From NCBI GenBank assembly GCA_004213995.1, contig SGZJ01000003.1, positions 1 through 64,000 of the forward strand: a DNA stretch of 64,000 bases, written 5' to 3'. The position numbers and the translations under genes are program-made. Position 1 is the stretch's first letter. Each line of letters opens with the position of its first letter. Shown here piece by piece: positions 50,043-60,413 of the stretch. The notes below the pieces were generated by a model. That model was not told where the DNA came from. It was given only the letters and a program-made list of their open reading frames with translations, and did not search any database. The DNA comes from Flavobacteriales bacterium. GTDB lineage: Bacteria; Bacteroidota; Bacteroidia; Flavobacteriales; Flavobacteriaceae.

Positions 50043-50975
50043 ATCATTCAAATCATCACCAAAAGAATCCGCATTATTTAATTTTCTAATTATTCCATCT
50101 GCTAAGCCTATTCTAGGAACTATCACCTCTTTTGATTTAGCGTATTGCATGGATTTAATTAAGAGTTTTGTTGCAGGTACAATTACATCTGATCTATCAG
50201 GGTTAAAACCTAATTTAGTAATTCTTTCTTCGTAAGATAAATTAGATATTTTTTTGTAAAATTTCTCTATGAAAGAATAGGAAATAGATTGATTAATAGC
50301 TTTTTTAGATTCTTTTAAAATTTTATTAATATTGCCTCCAGATCCAATTATAATAATATTATTAAATTCTTTTGTATTGGTTTTAATCCATTTTTTATAA
50401 TCGGTCCAAGTTTTCTTTTTCACAAGGTCATTTAAAAATCTAATCGTACCAAGCTTAAAAGATTTAGAAGCAATTATTACACCTTTAAAAATTATACTCA
50501 ATTCAGTACTTCCACCACCTATATCTATAAACAAATAAGTCTCATTAAAATTAAAATGATTAGCAAAAAATGTATCTGCTATTAATGAAGCTTCGTCTTT
50601 ACCTGAAATTACATCAATTTTTAATCCAGTATTAGAATAAATATCACTAATTATATCTTTACTGTTAGTTGCTTCTCTCATAGCAGAAGTTGCACAGATT
50701 TTATACTTTGAAACATTATGAATCTTCATAAGAAGCTTGAAAGCACTCATAGCATCATTTAGTCGAATACGGTTTTCTGTTTTTATTTTATTTTTTAAAA
50801 AACCATCTAAGCCTAGTCTTATAGGCACCCTGACTAAACTTATTTTTTTTACTTCTACAATATTTTTGTCTTGTGAAATGACACTACAGATTAATAGTCT
50901 TACAGCGTTAGAGCCAATATCAACAGCAGCATATTTCTGTATTTTTATCATGGAGATAGTCTTTCCTTTGTCCAA
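50031..50975 (-). CDS. Ppx/GppA phosphatase family (exopolyphosphatase); likely ATG at 50951 overlapping the pdxH stop
   Basis: AAVDIGSNAVRLLI, FIDIGGGSTELSII, IGSGGNINK. Confidence 0.92.
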   Translation of the reverse strand: MDKGKTISMIKIQKYAAVDIGSNAVRLLICSVISQDKNIVEVKKISLVRVPIRLGLDGFLKNKIKTENRIRLNDAMSAFKLLMKIHNVSKYKICATSAMREATNSKDIISDIYSNTGLKIDVISGKDEASLIADTFFANHFNFNETYLFIDIGGGSTELSIIFKGVIIASKSFKLGTIRFLNDLVKKKTWTDYKKWIKTNTKEFNNIIIIGSGGNINKILKESKKAINQSISYSFIEKFYKKISNLSYEERITKLGFNPDRSDVIVPATKLLIKSMQYAKSKEVIVPRIGLADGIIRKLNNADSFGDDLNDLNT

Positions 50976-51598
50976 GAATTATTTTCACGTAAAAACCTTG
51001 CTCTGTCATGTAATCTATTCTCTCCTCCTTGCCAAAATTCATACTCAACAGGTGAAACAATGTAACCTCCCCAATTAGAAGGTTTTGGAATACTTGAGTT
51101 CATATATTTATTTTCTAACTCATATAACCTAGTGACTAATTTCTTTTTTGAATCAATGACTGTACTTTGATCTGAAACTATAGCGCCAAGTTGGCTACCT
51201 CTGGGTCTAGATTTAAAATATTCTTTACTTTTAAAATCTGATATTTTTTCTGCATGACCTTTAATTATTACTTGTCTCTCATGTTCTTCCCAAAAAAAAG
51301 ATAAACAAACTTTATTATTTTTACTTATAGATAAGCCCTTATCACTATTATAGTTAGTATAAAAAGTAAACCCGTCTTCATTAAACTCTTTTAGTAAAAC
51401 AATTCTATTTTTAGGAAAGCCATCAATACTTATAGTCGACAAGCTCATGGCATTAGCTTCAGAATCAGTAATATCGTTATCAAAATCTTTAAACCATTGG
51501 CTAAATAAGGCTAACGGATTATTGAAATCTTTAAATTCAAAAATGGTGTTTTTTGAATAACTTTTTCTATAACTACCTAAGTCTGATTTTAATGTCAT
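50948..51598 (-). CDS. pdxH: pyridoxamine 5'-phosphate oxidase
   Basis: NRIVLLKEFNEDGFTFYTNYNSDKG, SRPRGSQLGAIVSDQS, EFWQGGENRLHDR. Confidence 0.97.
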   Translation of the reverse strand: MTLKSDLGSYRKSYSKNTIFEFKDFNNPLALFSQWFKDFDNDITDSEANAMSLSTISIDGFPKNRIVLLKEFNEDGFTFYTNYNSDKGLSISKNNKVCLSFFWEEHERQVIIKGHAEKISDFKSKEYFKSRPRGSQLGAIVSDQSTVIDSKKKLVTRLYELENKYMNSSIPKPSNWGGYIVSPVEYEFWQGGENRLHDRARFLRENNSWTKERLSP

Positions 51599-51633
51599 AA
51601 ACCAAATTTAATGACTATAAATTAATTAATAAA

Positions 51634-52539
51634 TTATATTTCAATTATTTTATTATCCTCAGCTAACACAATATTTTCAAATTCGGTTTTTGCTTCAATT
51701 TTAAATACATCAATATTATCATAGCGGGAAGAATAATGGCCTAAAATTAACAACTTAACATTGGATAATTTTGCAATCTTTGCAGCCTGTTTTGCAGTAG
51801 AATGTTTTGTTGTTTTACTTAATTTAATATGTTTTTCTAAAAATGTAGATTCATGATACAAGGCATCACAATTATTTATATACTTAACAATAGACTCATC
51901 ATATTCTGTATCTGAACAATATGCATAGGATTTAGGAACTTTTCCAGCTCTAGTAAGTATACTATTTTTAATAACTACCCCTTTTTCATTTACAATATCA
52001 AAACCTTGCTTTAATTTATTTGAATAGGCAATGTTCACATTATATTTTTCAATAGCATCTATATTTAAGTTCAAAGGGAGATTTACTTCTTTAAATAAAA
52101 AACCGTTAGTATAGATTCTGTGAGATAACGGTATAGTAAAAACTTCAATAAAGTCAGTACTAAAAATTAATTCTGATTTATTAGAACTTAATTCATGAAA
52201 AATTAAATTATATTTTGTCCAAGAACCTGAGGCTTTAATTTGATTTATTATTAATTCTTTTATACCTAGTGGTCCGTAAACGTGAAGATCTGCTAATCTA
52301 TTTAAGAGAGAAAAAGTAGATATTAATCCTACTAAACCAAAATAGTGATCTCCGTGTAAATGGGATATAAATATATGTTTAATACGGGAAAAATTTATTT
52401 TATTTTTTCTTAAACCAACTTGAGTACCTTCTCCACAATCAACTAAAAAAATTTCATTTTGAATTTCAATTACCTGAGACGATAAATTGTTACCTATTTT
52501 GGGCATAGCACTGTAACAACCAATTATTGTGATTTTCAA
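51634..52539 (-). CDS. rnz: ribonuclease Z
   Basis: LVDCGEGTQVGLRKNKINFSRIKHIFISHLHGDHYFGLVGL; YCSDTEYDE; LGHYSSRY. Confidence 0.96.
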   Translation of the reverse strand: MKITIIGCYSAMPKIGNNLSSQVIEIQNEIFLVDCGEGTQVGLRKNKINFSRIKHIFISHLHGDHYFGLVGLISTFSLLNRLADLHVYGPLGIKELIINQIKASGSWTKYNLIFHELSSNKSELIFSTDFIEVFTIPLSHRIYTNGFLFKEVNLPLNLNIDAIEKYNVNIAYSNKLKQGFDIVNEKGVVIKNSILTRAGKVPKSYAYCSDTEYDESIVKYINNCDALYHESTFLEKHIKLSKTTKHSTAKQAAKIAKLSNVKLLILGHYSSRYDNIDVFKIEAKTEFENIVLAEDNKIIEI

Positions 52540-52541
52540 AT

Positions 52542-53477
52542 TTATTTATTCAAAGGTTTTTTTTGAGCTAAAAGATAAATAATTGACATTCTAATAGCGA
52601 CTCCATTCTCTACTTGATCTAGTATTATAGAGTTTTTAGAATCTGCTACATCACTAGAAATCTCTACACCTCTGTTAATTGGACCAGGATGCATAATATA
52701 TATATCTTTATCTAAAGAATTTAATATATCTGATGTAAGCCCGTATTGTTGAACATATTCTCTAACAGATGGAAAAAAACTATCAGTCATTCTTTCATTT
52801 TGTAACCTAAGCATATTAACTACATTACACCATTTGAGCGCTTTTAAAAAATCATGCTCAACTAATACTCCTAATTTATGTAAATATTTTGGAATAAGTG
52901 TTTTAGGGCCACATACCATAACATTAGCGCCTTGTAACTGTAATGCATAAATGTTAGAAAGCGCTACTCTACTATGCGATATATCTCCTACAATTAATAT
53001 GTTCTTATTTTTAAGATCACCTAATTTTTCTCTCATGGAGTATGAGTCAAGTAAAGCTTGAGTTGGATGCTCATTAGCGCCATCTCCAGCATTAATTATA
53101 GTAGCGTCAACATTAGTAGCAAGTAACTCTGCTGCACCTGGATTAGGGTGTCTCAAAACAACCATATCTACCTTCATCGATAATATATTATTTACAGTAT
53201 CGATAAGAGTTTCACCCTTTTTTACCGACGATTGAGAAGATGAAAAGTTAATAACATCTGCAGATAATCTTTTTTCTGCTAACTCGAAAGATAATTTAGT
53301 TCGTGTAGAGTTTTCAAAAAATAAATTTGCGATTGTAATATCTCTGAGAGAAGGTACTTTTTTAATAGAACGATTGATAACTTCTTTAAAATGATCAGCC
53401 GTTTTAAATATAAGATTTAGGTCATTAATGTTTAAATGCTTTATACCTAATAAATGATTAACACTCAATTCATTCAT
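52542..53477 (-). CDS. pyrB: aspartate carbamoyltransferase catalytic subunit
   Basis: LFFENSTRTKLSFELAEKRL, NAGDGANEHPTQALLD, IMHPGPINRGVEI. Confidence 0.97.
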   Translation of the reverse strand: MNELSVNHLLGIKHLNINDLNLIFKTADHFKEVINRSIKKVPSLRDITIANLFFENSTRTKLSFELAEKRLSADVINFSSSQSSVKKGETLIDTVNNILSMKVDMVVLRHPNPGAAELLATNVDATIINAGDGANEHPTQALLDSYSMREKLGDLKNKNILIVGDISHSRVALSNIYALQLQGANVMVCGPKTLIPKYLHKLGVLVEHDFLKALKWCNVVNMLRLQNERMTDSFFPSVREYVQQYGLTSDILNSLDKDIYIMHPGPINRGVEISSDVADSKNSIILDQVENGVAIRMSIIYLLAQKKPLNK

Positions 53478-54016
53478 ACCTTATTTATTATATAAACACA
53501 GTCTTTTCTTGTTTCTTTATCCCAATCAACAACTACTTTTTGATTATCATACACATCGATTTGTCTGCCTCTATAGTCTGGCTGAATTGGTAAATGTCTA
53601 CTAAATCTTCTATCAATTAAAGTCAGCAGTTCAATATTACTTGGTCTTCCAAATGTTTCAACTGCAGTTAGTGCAGCTCTTATTGTCCTCCCTGTAAATA
53701 AAACATCGTCAATAAATACAACATTCTTACCTTCAACCTGAAGATTATCAGTCGTATTAGCCTCTAGTATCTTTTCATTTCTTCTAAAATCATCTCTGTA
53801 AAAAGTTATATCTAGCAATCCATAATTAAGCTCAGAAATATTATAAGTCTGAGTTAAAATTTGAACTATCCTATTCAAAAGTGATTTACCTCGAGGCTGA
53901 AGTCCTATTAAAATTGAGTTTGAAAAGTCTTGATGATTTTCAATTAATTGACAAGCGAGTCTTTGTAGAATAATATCTATCTCTTTATCATTAAGTATGA
54001 TATTTTTACTCATCAA
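53474..54016 (-). CDS. pyrR: bifunctional pyr operon regulator / uracil phosphoribosyltransferase PyrR
   Basis: IGLQPRGKSLLNRI, VVFIDDVLFTGRTIRAAL, LIDRRFSRHLPIQPDYRG. Confidence 0.96.
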   Translation of the reverse strand: MMSKNIILNDKEIDIILQRLACQLIENHQDFSNSILIGLQPRGKSLLNRIVQILTQTYNISELNYGLLDITFYRDDFRRNEKILEANTTDNLQVEGKNVVFIDDVLFTGRTIRAALTAVETFGRPSNIELLTLIDRRFSRHLPIQPDYRGRQIDVYDNQKVVVDWDKETRKDCVYIINKV

Positions 54017-54045
54017 TTTCTATTTAATTATTTATAGAATTTAAG

Positions 54046-54080
54046 TTAAAAAAAAAGCCTTTCAAAAGAAAGGCTTTTAT
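54046..54080 (-). terminator. intrinsic terminator downstream of rpsA
   Basis: Minus strand AAAAGCCTTTC-ttTT-GAAAGGCTTTTTTTTT: 11-bp stem and T-run. Confidence 0.88.
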
Positions 54081-54085
54081 AAAAA

Positions 54086-55930
54086 TTATTTTCCATCCAT
54101 TTTATCTTTGAGCTCTTGCAACTGTTCATTTGCATCACCTAAAGTATTTTTAGATTCGGATTTTTCTTTTTTATTCTTCTTGTTAGCAACTTTAATGTTT
54201 TCCGCTTCGACATCTTTAAACACAGATGTATGAGAAGCTACAACACGTTTAGAATCTTTGTTAAACTCAATAACTTTGAATTCAGCTGATTCACCTTTAA
54301 CTAATTTAGAACCGTCCTCTTTCACTAAATATCTTGAAGGAATAAAAGCAGTAATATCGTCGTTAAACTTTACGGTAGCGCCTTTATCAACAATCTCAAA
54401 TATATCGAATGTATGGACAGAGTTTAAAGTAAATTCCTTTTCATACTTGTCCCAAGGGTTATCTAATGTTTGTTTGTGACCCAAACTAAGCTTTCTATTT
54501 TCAACATCTAGTTCAAGAGTAACAACTTCTATTTTATCTCCGACAGTACAAAATTCACTAGGATGTTTGATCTTTTTAGTCCATGAAAGGTCTGATATAT
54601 ATATCAATCCATCAATTCCTTCTTCTAACTCAACAAAAACACCAAAATTAGTGAAGTTTCTAACTGTACCTGTTTGTTTTGAACCAATAGGATATTTTGA
54701 AGTTATATCAGTCCAAGGATCAGGTGTTAATTGTTTGATACCAAGAGACATTTTTCTATCCTCTCTATCAAAAGTTATTATCATTGCTTCAATTTCATCA
54801 CCAACTTTTACAAAATCACCTGCAGATCTTAAATGAGTAGACCAAGACATTTCAGAAACGTGGACTAATCCTTCAACACCTTCAGCTAGTTCTATAAAAG
54901 CACCGTAATCAGCAATAACTACAACCTTACCCTTAACTTTATCTCCAACTTTAACATCGTCAGACAATGCTTCCCAAGGATGTTTGCTTAGTTGTTTAAG
55001 ACCTAATTGGATTCTAGATTTATCTTCATCGAAGTCAAGAATAACTACATTAATTTTTTCATCTAATTCAACAATCTCACTAGGATGATTAATTCTAGAC
55101 CAAGACAAATCAGTAATATGAATAAGACCATCTACTCCACCAAGATCCATAAATACACCATAGGATGTTATGTTCTTAACAGTTCCTTCTAGAACTTGAC
55201 CCTTTTCTAATTGTTTAATTATCTCTTTCTTTTGTTGTTCTATATCAGCTTCAATTAATGCTTTATGAGAAACGACTACATTTTTGAATTCATGATTAAT
55301 TTTCACAACTTTAAATTCCATTGTTTTATTAACATAAACATCATAATCTCTAATGGGTTTAACATCAATTTGAGAACCAGGTAAAAAGGCTTCAATTCCA
55401 AAAACATCAACAATCATTCCTCCTTTAGTTCTACATTTAACAAAACCATTAACAATTTCACCTGTATCGTGTGCATTATTTACGCGATCCCAAGCCATGA
55501 TTACTCTAGCTTTTCGGTGAGATAATATTAATTGACCAGTAGCGTCTTCTCTAATATCTATTAAAACCTCAACTTTATCGCCTACTTTTAATCCTGGGTT
55601 ATATCTAAATTCGTTTAATGAAATAACGCCTTCAGACTTTGCATTAATATCAATAATAGCGTCTCTATCACTTATATTGACAACAACACCTTCAACAACT
55701 TCATCAGTTAAGGTATCTACAAAATTTTCTTTTACTAAACCTTCAAATTCTACAAGTTTAGAATCCTCAATTGGATCAATTCCTTCTTCGTAATTGTGCC
55801 AATTAAAATCTTTTAAAAATTCTTCAGGTGATATTTTTTGTTCTTCTTGAGCAGGTTGCTCATTTGATTCAGTAGCTTCTACTGATTTAGAAACTTCATC
55901 TACAGTTTCTTTATTTAATTCTTCAGACAT
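54086..55930 (-). CDS. rpsA: 30S ribosomal protein S1
   Basis: Multiple S1 domains (GTVKNITSYGVFMDLGGVDGLIHITDLSWSRINHPSEIV; GKVVVIADYGAFIELAEGVEGLVHVSEMSW). Confidence 0.97.
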   Translation of the reverse strand: MSEELNKETVDEVSKSVEATESNEQPAQEEQKISPEEFLKDFNWHNYEEGIDPIEDSKLVEFEGLVKENFVDTLTDEVVEGVVVNISDRDAIIDINAKSEGVISLNEFRYNPGLKVGDKVEVLIDIREDATGQLILSHRKARVIMAWDRVNNAHDTGEIVNGFVKCRTKGGMIVDVFGIEAFLPGSQIDVKPIRDYDVYVNKTMEFKVVKINHEFKNVVVSHKALIEADIEQQKKEIIKQLEKGQVLEGTVKNITSYGVFMDLGGVDGLIHITDLSWSRINHPSEIVELDEKINVVILDFDEDKSRIQLGLKQLSKHPWEALSDDVKVGDKVKGKVVVIADYGAFIELAEGVEGLVHVSEMSWSTHLRSAGDFVKVGDEIEAMIITFDREDRKMSLGIKQLTPDPWTDITSKYPIGSKQTGTVRNFTNFGVFVELEEGIDGLIYISDLSWTKKIKHPSEFCTVGDKIEVVTLELDVENRKLSLGHKQTLDNPWDKYEKEFTLNSVHTFDIFEIVDKGATVKFNDDITAFIPSRYLVKEDGSKLVKGESAEFKVIEFNKDSKRVVASHTSVFKDVEAENIKVANKKNKKEKSESKNTLGDANEQLQELKDKMDGK

Positions 55931-55947
55931 ATCTGAGTTAATTTGTA

Positions 55948-56043
55948 TTCTAAAAGCTTTCGATAGATTTAAGTAATTAACTTTTAGAAGGGTTAACTAT
56001 ATTTTATTATACCTTTTGTCATATCGAACAAGTTACCAAAAGG
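55948..56043 (-). promoter_or_regulatory. rpsA leader with two candidate stem-loops
   Basis: Inverted repeats TTCTAAAAG (55948-55956)/CTTTTAGAA (55981-55989) and CCTTTTG (56012-56018)/CAAAAGG (56037-56043) directly upstream of the rpsA ATG (55930). Confidence 0.45.
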
Positions 56044-56090
56044 AAGCGCGAAAATAAACATATTAAATTAAATTGGCAATAATAATATTA

Positions 56091-56783
56091 TTAAAGATTA
56101 AATTTATCTTTTAAAATATTTTTAACAAAAATAAGTTGTTCATTAATTGTCATAAAAGAGTTATCAATTTCGATTGCATCATTGGCAACTATTAAAGGAG
56201 AGTCATGTCTGTTAGAATCATCTAAGTCTCTTGTCTTTAAATTATTTAAAACTTCAGAATAATCAACATTGACATTTTGTTTAATGTATTCAGAATGTCT
56301 TCTCTTAGCCCTGACTTCCGCAGAGGCGTTTAAAAAAAGTTTTAATTCAGCGTTTGGAAAAACAACTGAACCTATATCTCTTCCATCCATCACAACTCCT
56401 TTATTTAAGCTGATTTCTTTTTGAAGATTTACCATATGTTTTCTTATAAATGAAACAGTGGCAACTGAACTAACGTGATTTGAAACTTCGATGGATCTGA
56501 TTTCTTTTTCTACGTTATTGCCATTTAAAAATATTTCAGAATAACCCAAATTACTATTAAATACAAAATTTAGCTTAATTGAAGGTAATTTCTTTGAAAA
56601 ATCACTAAGATTAGTATCATTAAATGGAAGGTAATTATTTGTTAACGCATAATAAGTAATTGCTCTATACATTGAACCTGAATCAACATATATGTAGTTA
56701 AGATGTTTAGCTAAGCGTTTTGCAAGGGTACTTTTACCAGTAGAAGCAAATCCATCTATGGCAATAATAATTTTATCAGTCAT
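56091..56783 (-). CDS. cmk: (d)CMP kinase
   Basis: IAIDGFASTGKSTLAKRLAKHLNYIYVDSGSMYRAITYYAL; VMDGRDIGSVVFPNAELKLFL. Confidence 0.97.
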   Translation of the reverse strand: MTDKIIIAIDGFASTGKSTLAKRLAKHLNYIYVDSGSMYRAITYYALTNNYLPFNDTNLSDFSKKLPSIKLNFVFNSNLGYSEIFLNGNNVEKEIRSIEVSNHVSSVATVSFIRKHMVNLQKEISLNKGVVMDGRDIGSVVFPNAELKLFLNASAEVRAKRRHSEYIKQNVNVDYSEVLNNLKTRDLDDSNRHDSPLIVANDAIEIDNSFMTINEQLIFVKNILKDKFNL

Positions 56784-57805
56784 TAATTTAAGTTTAATTG
56801 CAAACCAATGAAGCTTGTACTTGCTGCACTAGAGAATTTAGCATGTGTATAATTAATTCGTAATTTATTAAATTTCATTCCAAATCCAAATGAAAGTCCT
56901 GAAAAATTTGATTGATCAATAATTTTTAACTCCTCTCCCCTTTTAAAATTGTACCCAAGTCTAATATTAAATATACTCTCTGGAAATAGTTCAGCTCCAA
57001 TCAATAAATGTCTAAAAATATTATTAAAAAAAGTAATCTTCTCCTCTGTAATATTCCCATCTAAATCAGTAGTTAATCTAGAAGGATTAGATAATGCTAT
57101 ATTCCATTTTTGAACATTTTCAAATGTCAAATACCATCTAACAGGTGCATTTTCTAAAAGCTGAGAAACACCAATATCTATCTCAAATGGTAAGCTTTCA
57201 TAAATGTCATTATATGCTTTTATCTGAGTTCCAAAATTTCTTATAACCATTGCAATATTTAAGTTCATTTCACTATTGATGTATATAACACCAAGATCTG
57301 TTGATATACCAATTGAATTGTACTGTTCTAAAGATGAGGTAATTAGTCTTAAATTTAAACCAACATAAATTGGTAAATAATTAATCTTGGAAGAGTATCC
57401 TACAGAAAAAGCACTTTCTTTACCTGTAAAATCATTTGTAGCATTTCCTTCCTCATCATATCCAGGAAACTCACCATAGTCAATATAAGATAGTCCAAAG
57501 TGAAGTGTATTACCTCTATTATTAAATGTATGGGCGTATGCAGCTGTACCATATTTAATATCTGAAAAATAATTAGAAAAATTAATAGCTAAATTATTAT
57601 CCATCCTACTGTTTATTGAAGCTGGATTAATACTGGGTTGATTAACATCAAAATCAAATAGTGTGATTTCTTTACCCCCTAGCGCAAGCTGTCTTGGGGA
57701 AGATGAAATATTTAAAAATTCATAAGTAGATTCTCCCGCAATTTGAGAATTAACATGAAATGCAGATAAGAAAATAAATAATTTAGTAAAAGTTTTCATT
57801 ATCAA
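56783..57805 (-). CDS. porQ: type IX secretion system protein PorQ (likely ATG at 57799)
   Basis: Signal peptide; SSPRQLALGGKEITLFDFDVNQPSINPASIN; C-terminal ...FIGLQLNLN; adjacent to cmk. Confidence 0.88.
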   Translation of the reverse strand: MIMKTFTKLFIFLSAFHVNSQIAGESTYEFLNISSSPRQLALGGKEITLFDFDVNQPSINPASINSRMDNNLAINFSNYFSDIKYGTAAYAHTFNNRGNTLHFGLSYIDYGEFPGYDEEGNATNDFTGKESAFSVGYSSKINYLPIYVGLNLRLITSSLEQYNSIGISTDLGVIYINSEMNLNIAMVIRNFGTQIKAYNDIYESLPFEIDIGVSQLLENAPVRWYLTFENVQKWNIALSNPSRLTTDLDGNITEEKITFFNNIFRHLLIGAELFPESIFNIRLGYNFKRGEELKIIDQSNFSGLSFGFGMKFNKLRINYTHAKFSSAASTSFIGLQLNLN

Positions 57806-57841
57806 ACTTATATGAACTAAAACTTAAAAATAGAGGTTTTA

Positions 57842-60316
57842 TTATAACTTTTTAACATTAAGAACATCTTGATCTGTTAAAGCTAATTTAATAACCTCTT
57901 TCATATCTGTAACATAATGAAATTTAAGGCCTTTTAAGTAATCTTTTTTGACTTCATTAACATCACTTTCGTTTTGTTTACACAAAATTATGTCAGTAAT
58001 TTTAGCTCTTTTTGCAGCTAGAATTTTTTCTTTTATACCACCAACAGGAAGAACCTTACCTCTCAAGGTAATTTCTCCAGTCATAGCAAGATTCTTATTG
58101 ACTCTTTTTTGAGTCAATAGCGATACTAGTGATGTTAACATTGTAATTCCTGCACTGGGACCATCTTTTGGAGTAGCACCCTCAGGCACATGAATATGTA
58201 TGTTATAACTTTCAAATACACTATCGTTGATTTTAAAGTATTTAGAATTAGCTTTGATAAATTCTAATGCAATTGTAGCTGATTCACTCATTACCTTGCC
58301 TAAGTTTCCTGTAATAGATAATTTACCTTTACCTTTAGAAATAATAGATTCTATAAATAAAATATCTCCACCCACCCTTGTCCATGCCAAACCAGTAACT
58401 ACACCAGCTACTTTATTGTTTTCATAAATAGTTCTATCTAATTTTGAAGAACCAAGAATTTCATTTAAATCTGAAACTTTCACATTTGAATTATAATCTA
58501 AATTCATAGCTAAATTTTTTGCAGCATATCTAACTACTTTAGCAATCTGTTTTTCCAAACCTCTAACACCAGATTCTCTTGTATAACTTTCAATAATTTT
58601 TTCTATGACATTTTTAGATAATTTAATTTGAGAAGGCTTAACCCCGTGCTCCAACTGCTGTTTGGGTAGCAAGAATTTTTTACCTATTTGAACCTTATCT
58701 TCAGTTGTATACCCTGAAACATTTATAATTTCCATTCTGTCCAATAGAGCTGGTTGAATAGTAGATAAATTGTTACAAGTAGCAATAAACATTACTTTTG
58801 ATAGGTCAAAACCAAGTTCTAAATAGTTATCATAAAATTCTGCATTTTGTTCAGGATCTAAAACTTCTAATAATGCAGATGAAGGATCACCTTGATTTGA
58901 GTTTGAGAGTTTATCAATTTCATCTAAAACAAACACTGGATTTGATGTACCAGCTTTTTTAATATTTTGAATAACTCTACCTGGCATTGCACCAATATAG
59001 GTTTTTCTATGACCTCTAATTTCAGCTTCATCTCTCAGTCCACCTAAAGACATTCTAACATATTCTCTACCTAATGCTCTTGCAACCGATTTACCAAGAG
59101 AAGTTTTTCCAACTCCAGGAGGGCCGTATAAACATAAAATCGGAGATTTCATGTCATTTCTTAATTTTAAAACTGCTAAATGCTCAACAATTCTTTTTTT
59201 AACATCTTCTAAGCCAAAATGATCTTTATCTAAAATCTTTTGTGCTTTAACTAAATCAAATAAATCTTTACTATATTTTGACCAGGGTAAATCAAGAATT
59301 AAATCAAGATAGTTTCTTTGTACTGAATATTCAGAAACTTGAGGATTCATTCTTTGAAGTTTAGAAAGTTCTTTTTCAAAATGTAGTTTAACATCTTTAG
59401 TCCAATTAATATTCTTGGCTCTTACCTTCATTTCATCAATTTCACCATCATGATTAACACCACCTAACTCTTCTTGAATTGTTTTCATTTGTTGATGAAG
59501 AAAAAACTCTCTTTGCTGTTGATTTAGGTCACTTTGAACTTTCGATTGTATATCATTTTTAATTTCTAATTTTTGAAATTCAACATTCATGAATTTCAAA
59601 GTATCAAGAGCTCTTTCTTGTAAATCATTAATTTCTAATAAGTCTTGTTTCTCAGAAACTTTAAGGTTCATATTTGAGGAAACAAAATTCACAAGAAAGG
59701 AATTACTTTCGATATTTTTTATAGCAAATGAGGCTTCTGAGGGAATATTTGGACTATGTTTGATAATTTGCAAAGCCAAATCCTTTATAGAATCTATTAT
59801 TGCCTTAAATTCAGAATCTGAAGATTCAGGCATAATTTCGGGGACACCTTGAATTGAAGCTTTTAAATATGGCTCCAATGATATCATTTTTTCAATTGTA
59901 AACCTTTTTTTTCCTTGAATAATAACAGTTGTATTACCATCAGGCATTTTTAATACCTTTAAAATTTTTGCAACCGTGCCAGTCTTATAAATATCATTTA
60001 AAGAAGGATCTTCAATGTTTTTATCAATTTGAGAAACTACACCAATAAGCTTATCTGCATTATTAGCATCATTTATAAGTTTGATAGACTTATCTCTACT
60101 TGCTGTAATTGGTATAACAACACCAGGGAACAGAACTGTATTTCTTAAGGGTAATATGGGTAAAGAATCGGGTAGGACTTCATTATTTATTTCCTTTTCA
60201 TCTTCAGGCGTCATTAATGGAATAAGTTCTGAATTTTCATCTACGTCTATAAGTGACAGATTGTCAATATTAAATAAGTTTCTACTAGCCATAATTGTTT
60301 TTAAGATTGTAAACAA
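57842..60316 (-). CDS. lon: endopeptidase La (Lon); probable start MASRN at about 60292
   Basis: [54 protein letters not shown] catalytic Ser. Confidence 0.97.
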   Translation of the reverse strand: MFTILKTIMASRNLFNIDNLSLIDVDENSELIPLMTPEDEKEINNEVLPDSLPILPLRNTVLFPGVVIPITASRDKSIKLINDANNADKLIGVVSQIDKNIEDPSLNDIYKTGTVAKILKVLKMPDGNTTVIIQGKKRFTIEKMISLEPYLKASIQGVPEIMPESSDSEFKAIIDSIKDLALQIIKHSPNIPSEASFAIKNIESNSFLVNFVSSNMNLKVSEKQDLLEINDLQERALDTLKFMNVEFQKLEIKNDIQSKVQSDLNQQQREFFLHQQMKTIQEELGGVNHDGEIDEMKVRAKNINWTKDVKLHFEKELSKLQRMNPQVSEYSVQRNYLDLILDLPWSKYSKDLFDLVKAQKILDKDHFGLEDVKKRIVEHLAVLKLRNDMKSPILCLYGPPGVGKTSLGKSVARALGREYVRMSLGGLRDEAEIRGHRKTYIGAMPGRVIQNIKKAGTSNPVFVLDEIDKLSNSNQGDPSSALLEVLDPEQNAEFYDNYLELGFDLSKVMFIATCNNLSTIQPALLDRMEIINVSGYTTEDKVQIGKKFLLPKQQLEHGVKPSQIKLSKNVIEKIIESYTRESGVRGLEKQIAKVVRYAAKNLAMNLDYNSNVKVSDLNEILGSSKLDRTIYENNKVAGVVTGLAWTRVGGDILFIESIISKGKGKLSITGNLGKVMSESATIALEFIKANSKYFKINDSVFESYNIHIHVPEGATPKDGPSAGITMLTSLVSLLTQKRVNKNLAMTGEITLRGKVLPVGGIKEKILAAKRAKITDIILCKQNESDVNEVKKDYLKGLKFHYVTDMKEVIKLALTDQDVLNVKKL

Positions 60317-60413
60317 ATAATTTTAATTTCATAATTAACTGAACAACAGAAAGGAAACAAAAATTGATGTATATAATTTATATATATAATTCAATATCTA
60401 TGCCAAGTAAGAT

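Noticed and set aside
54017-54085. Possible PyrR-dependent attenuator before pyrR
   Set aside because: The hairpin is a simple strong terminator directly after rpsA. I see no PyrR-binding consensus or antiterminator alternative, so a plain rpsA terminator is the simpler reading.
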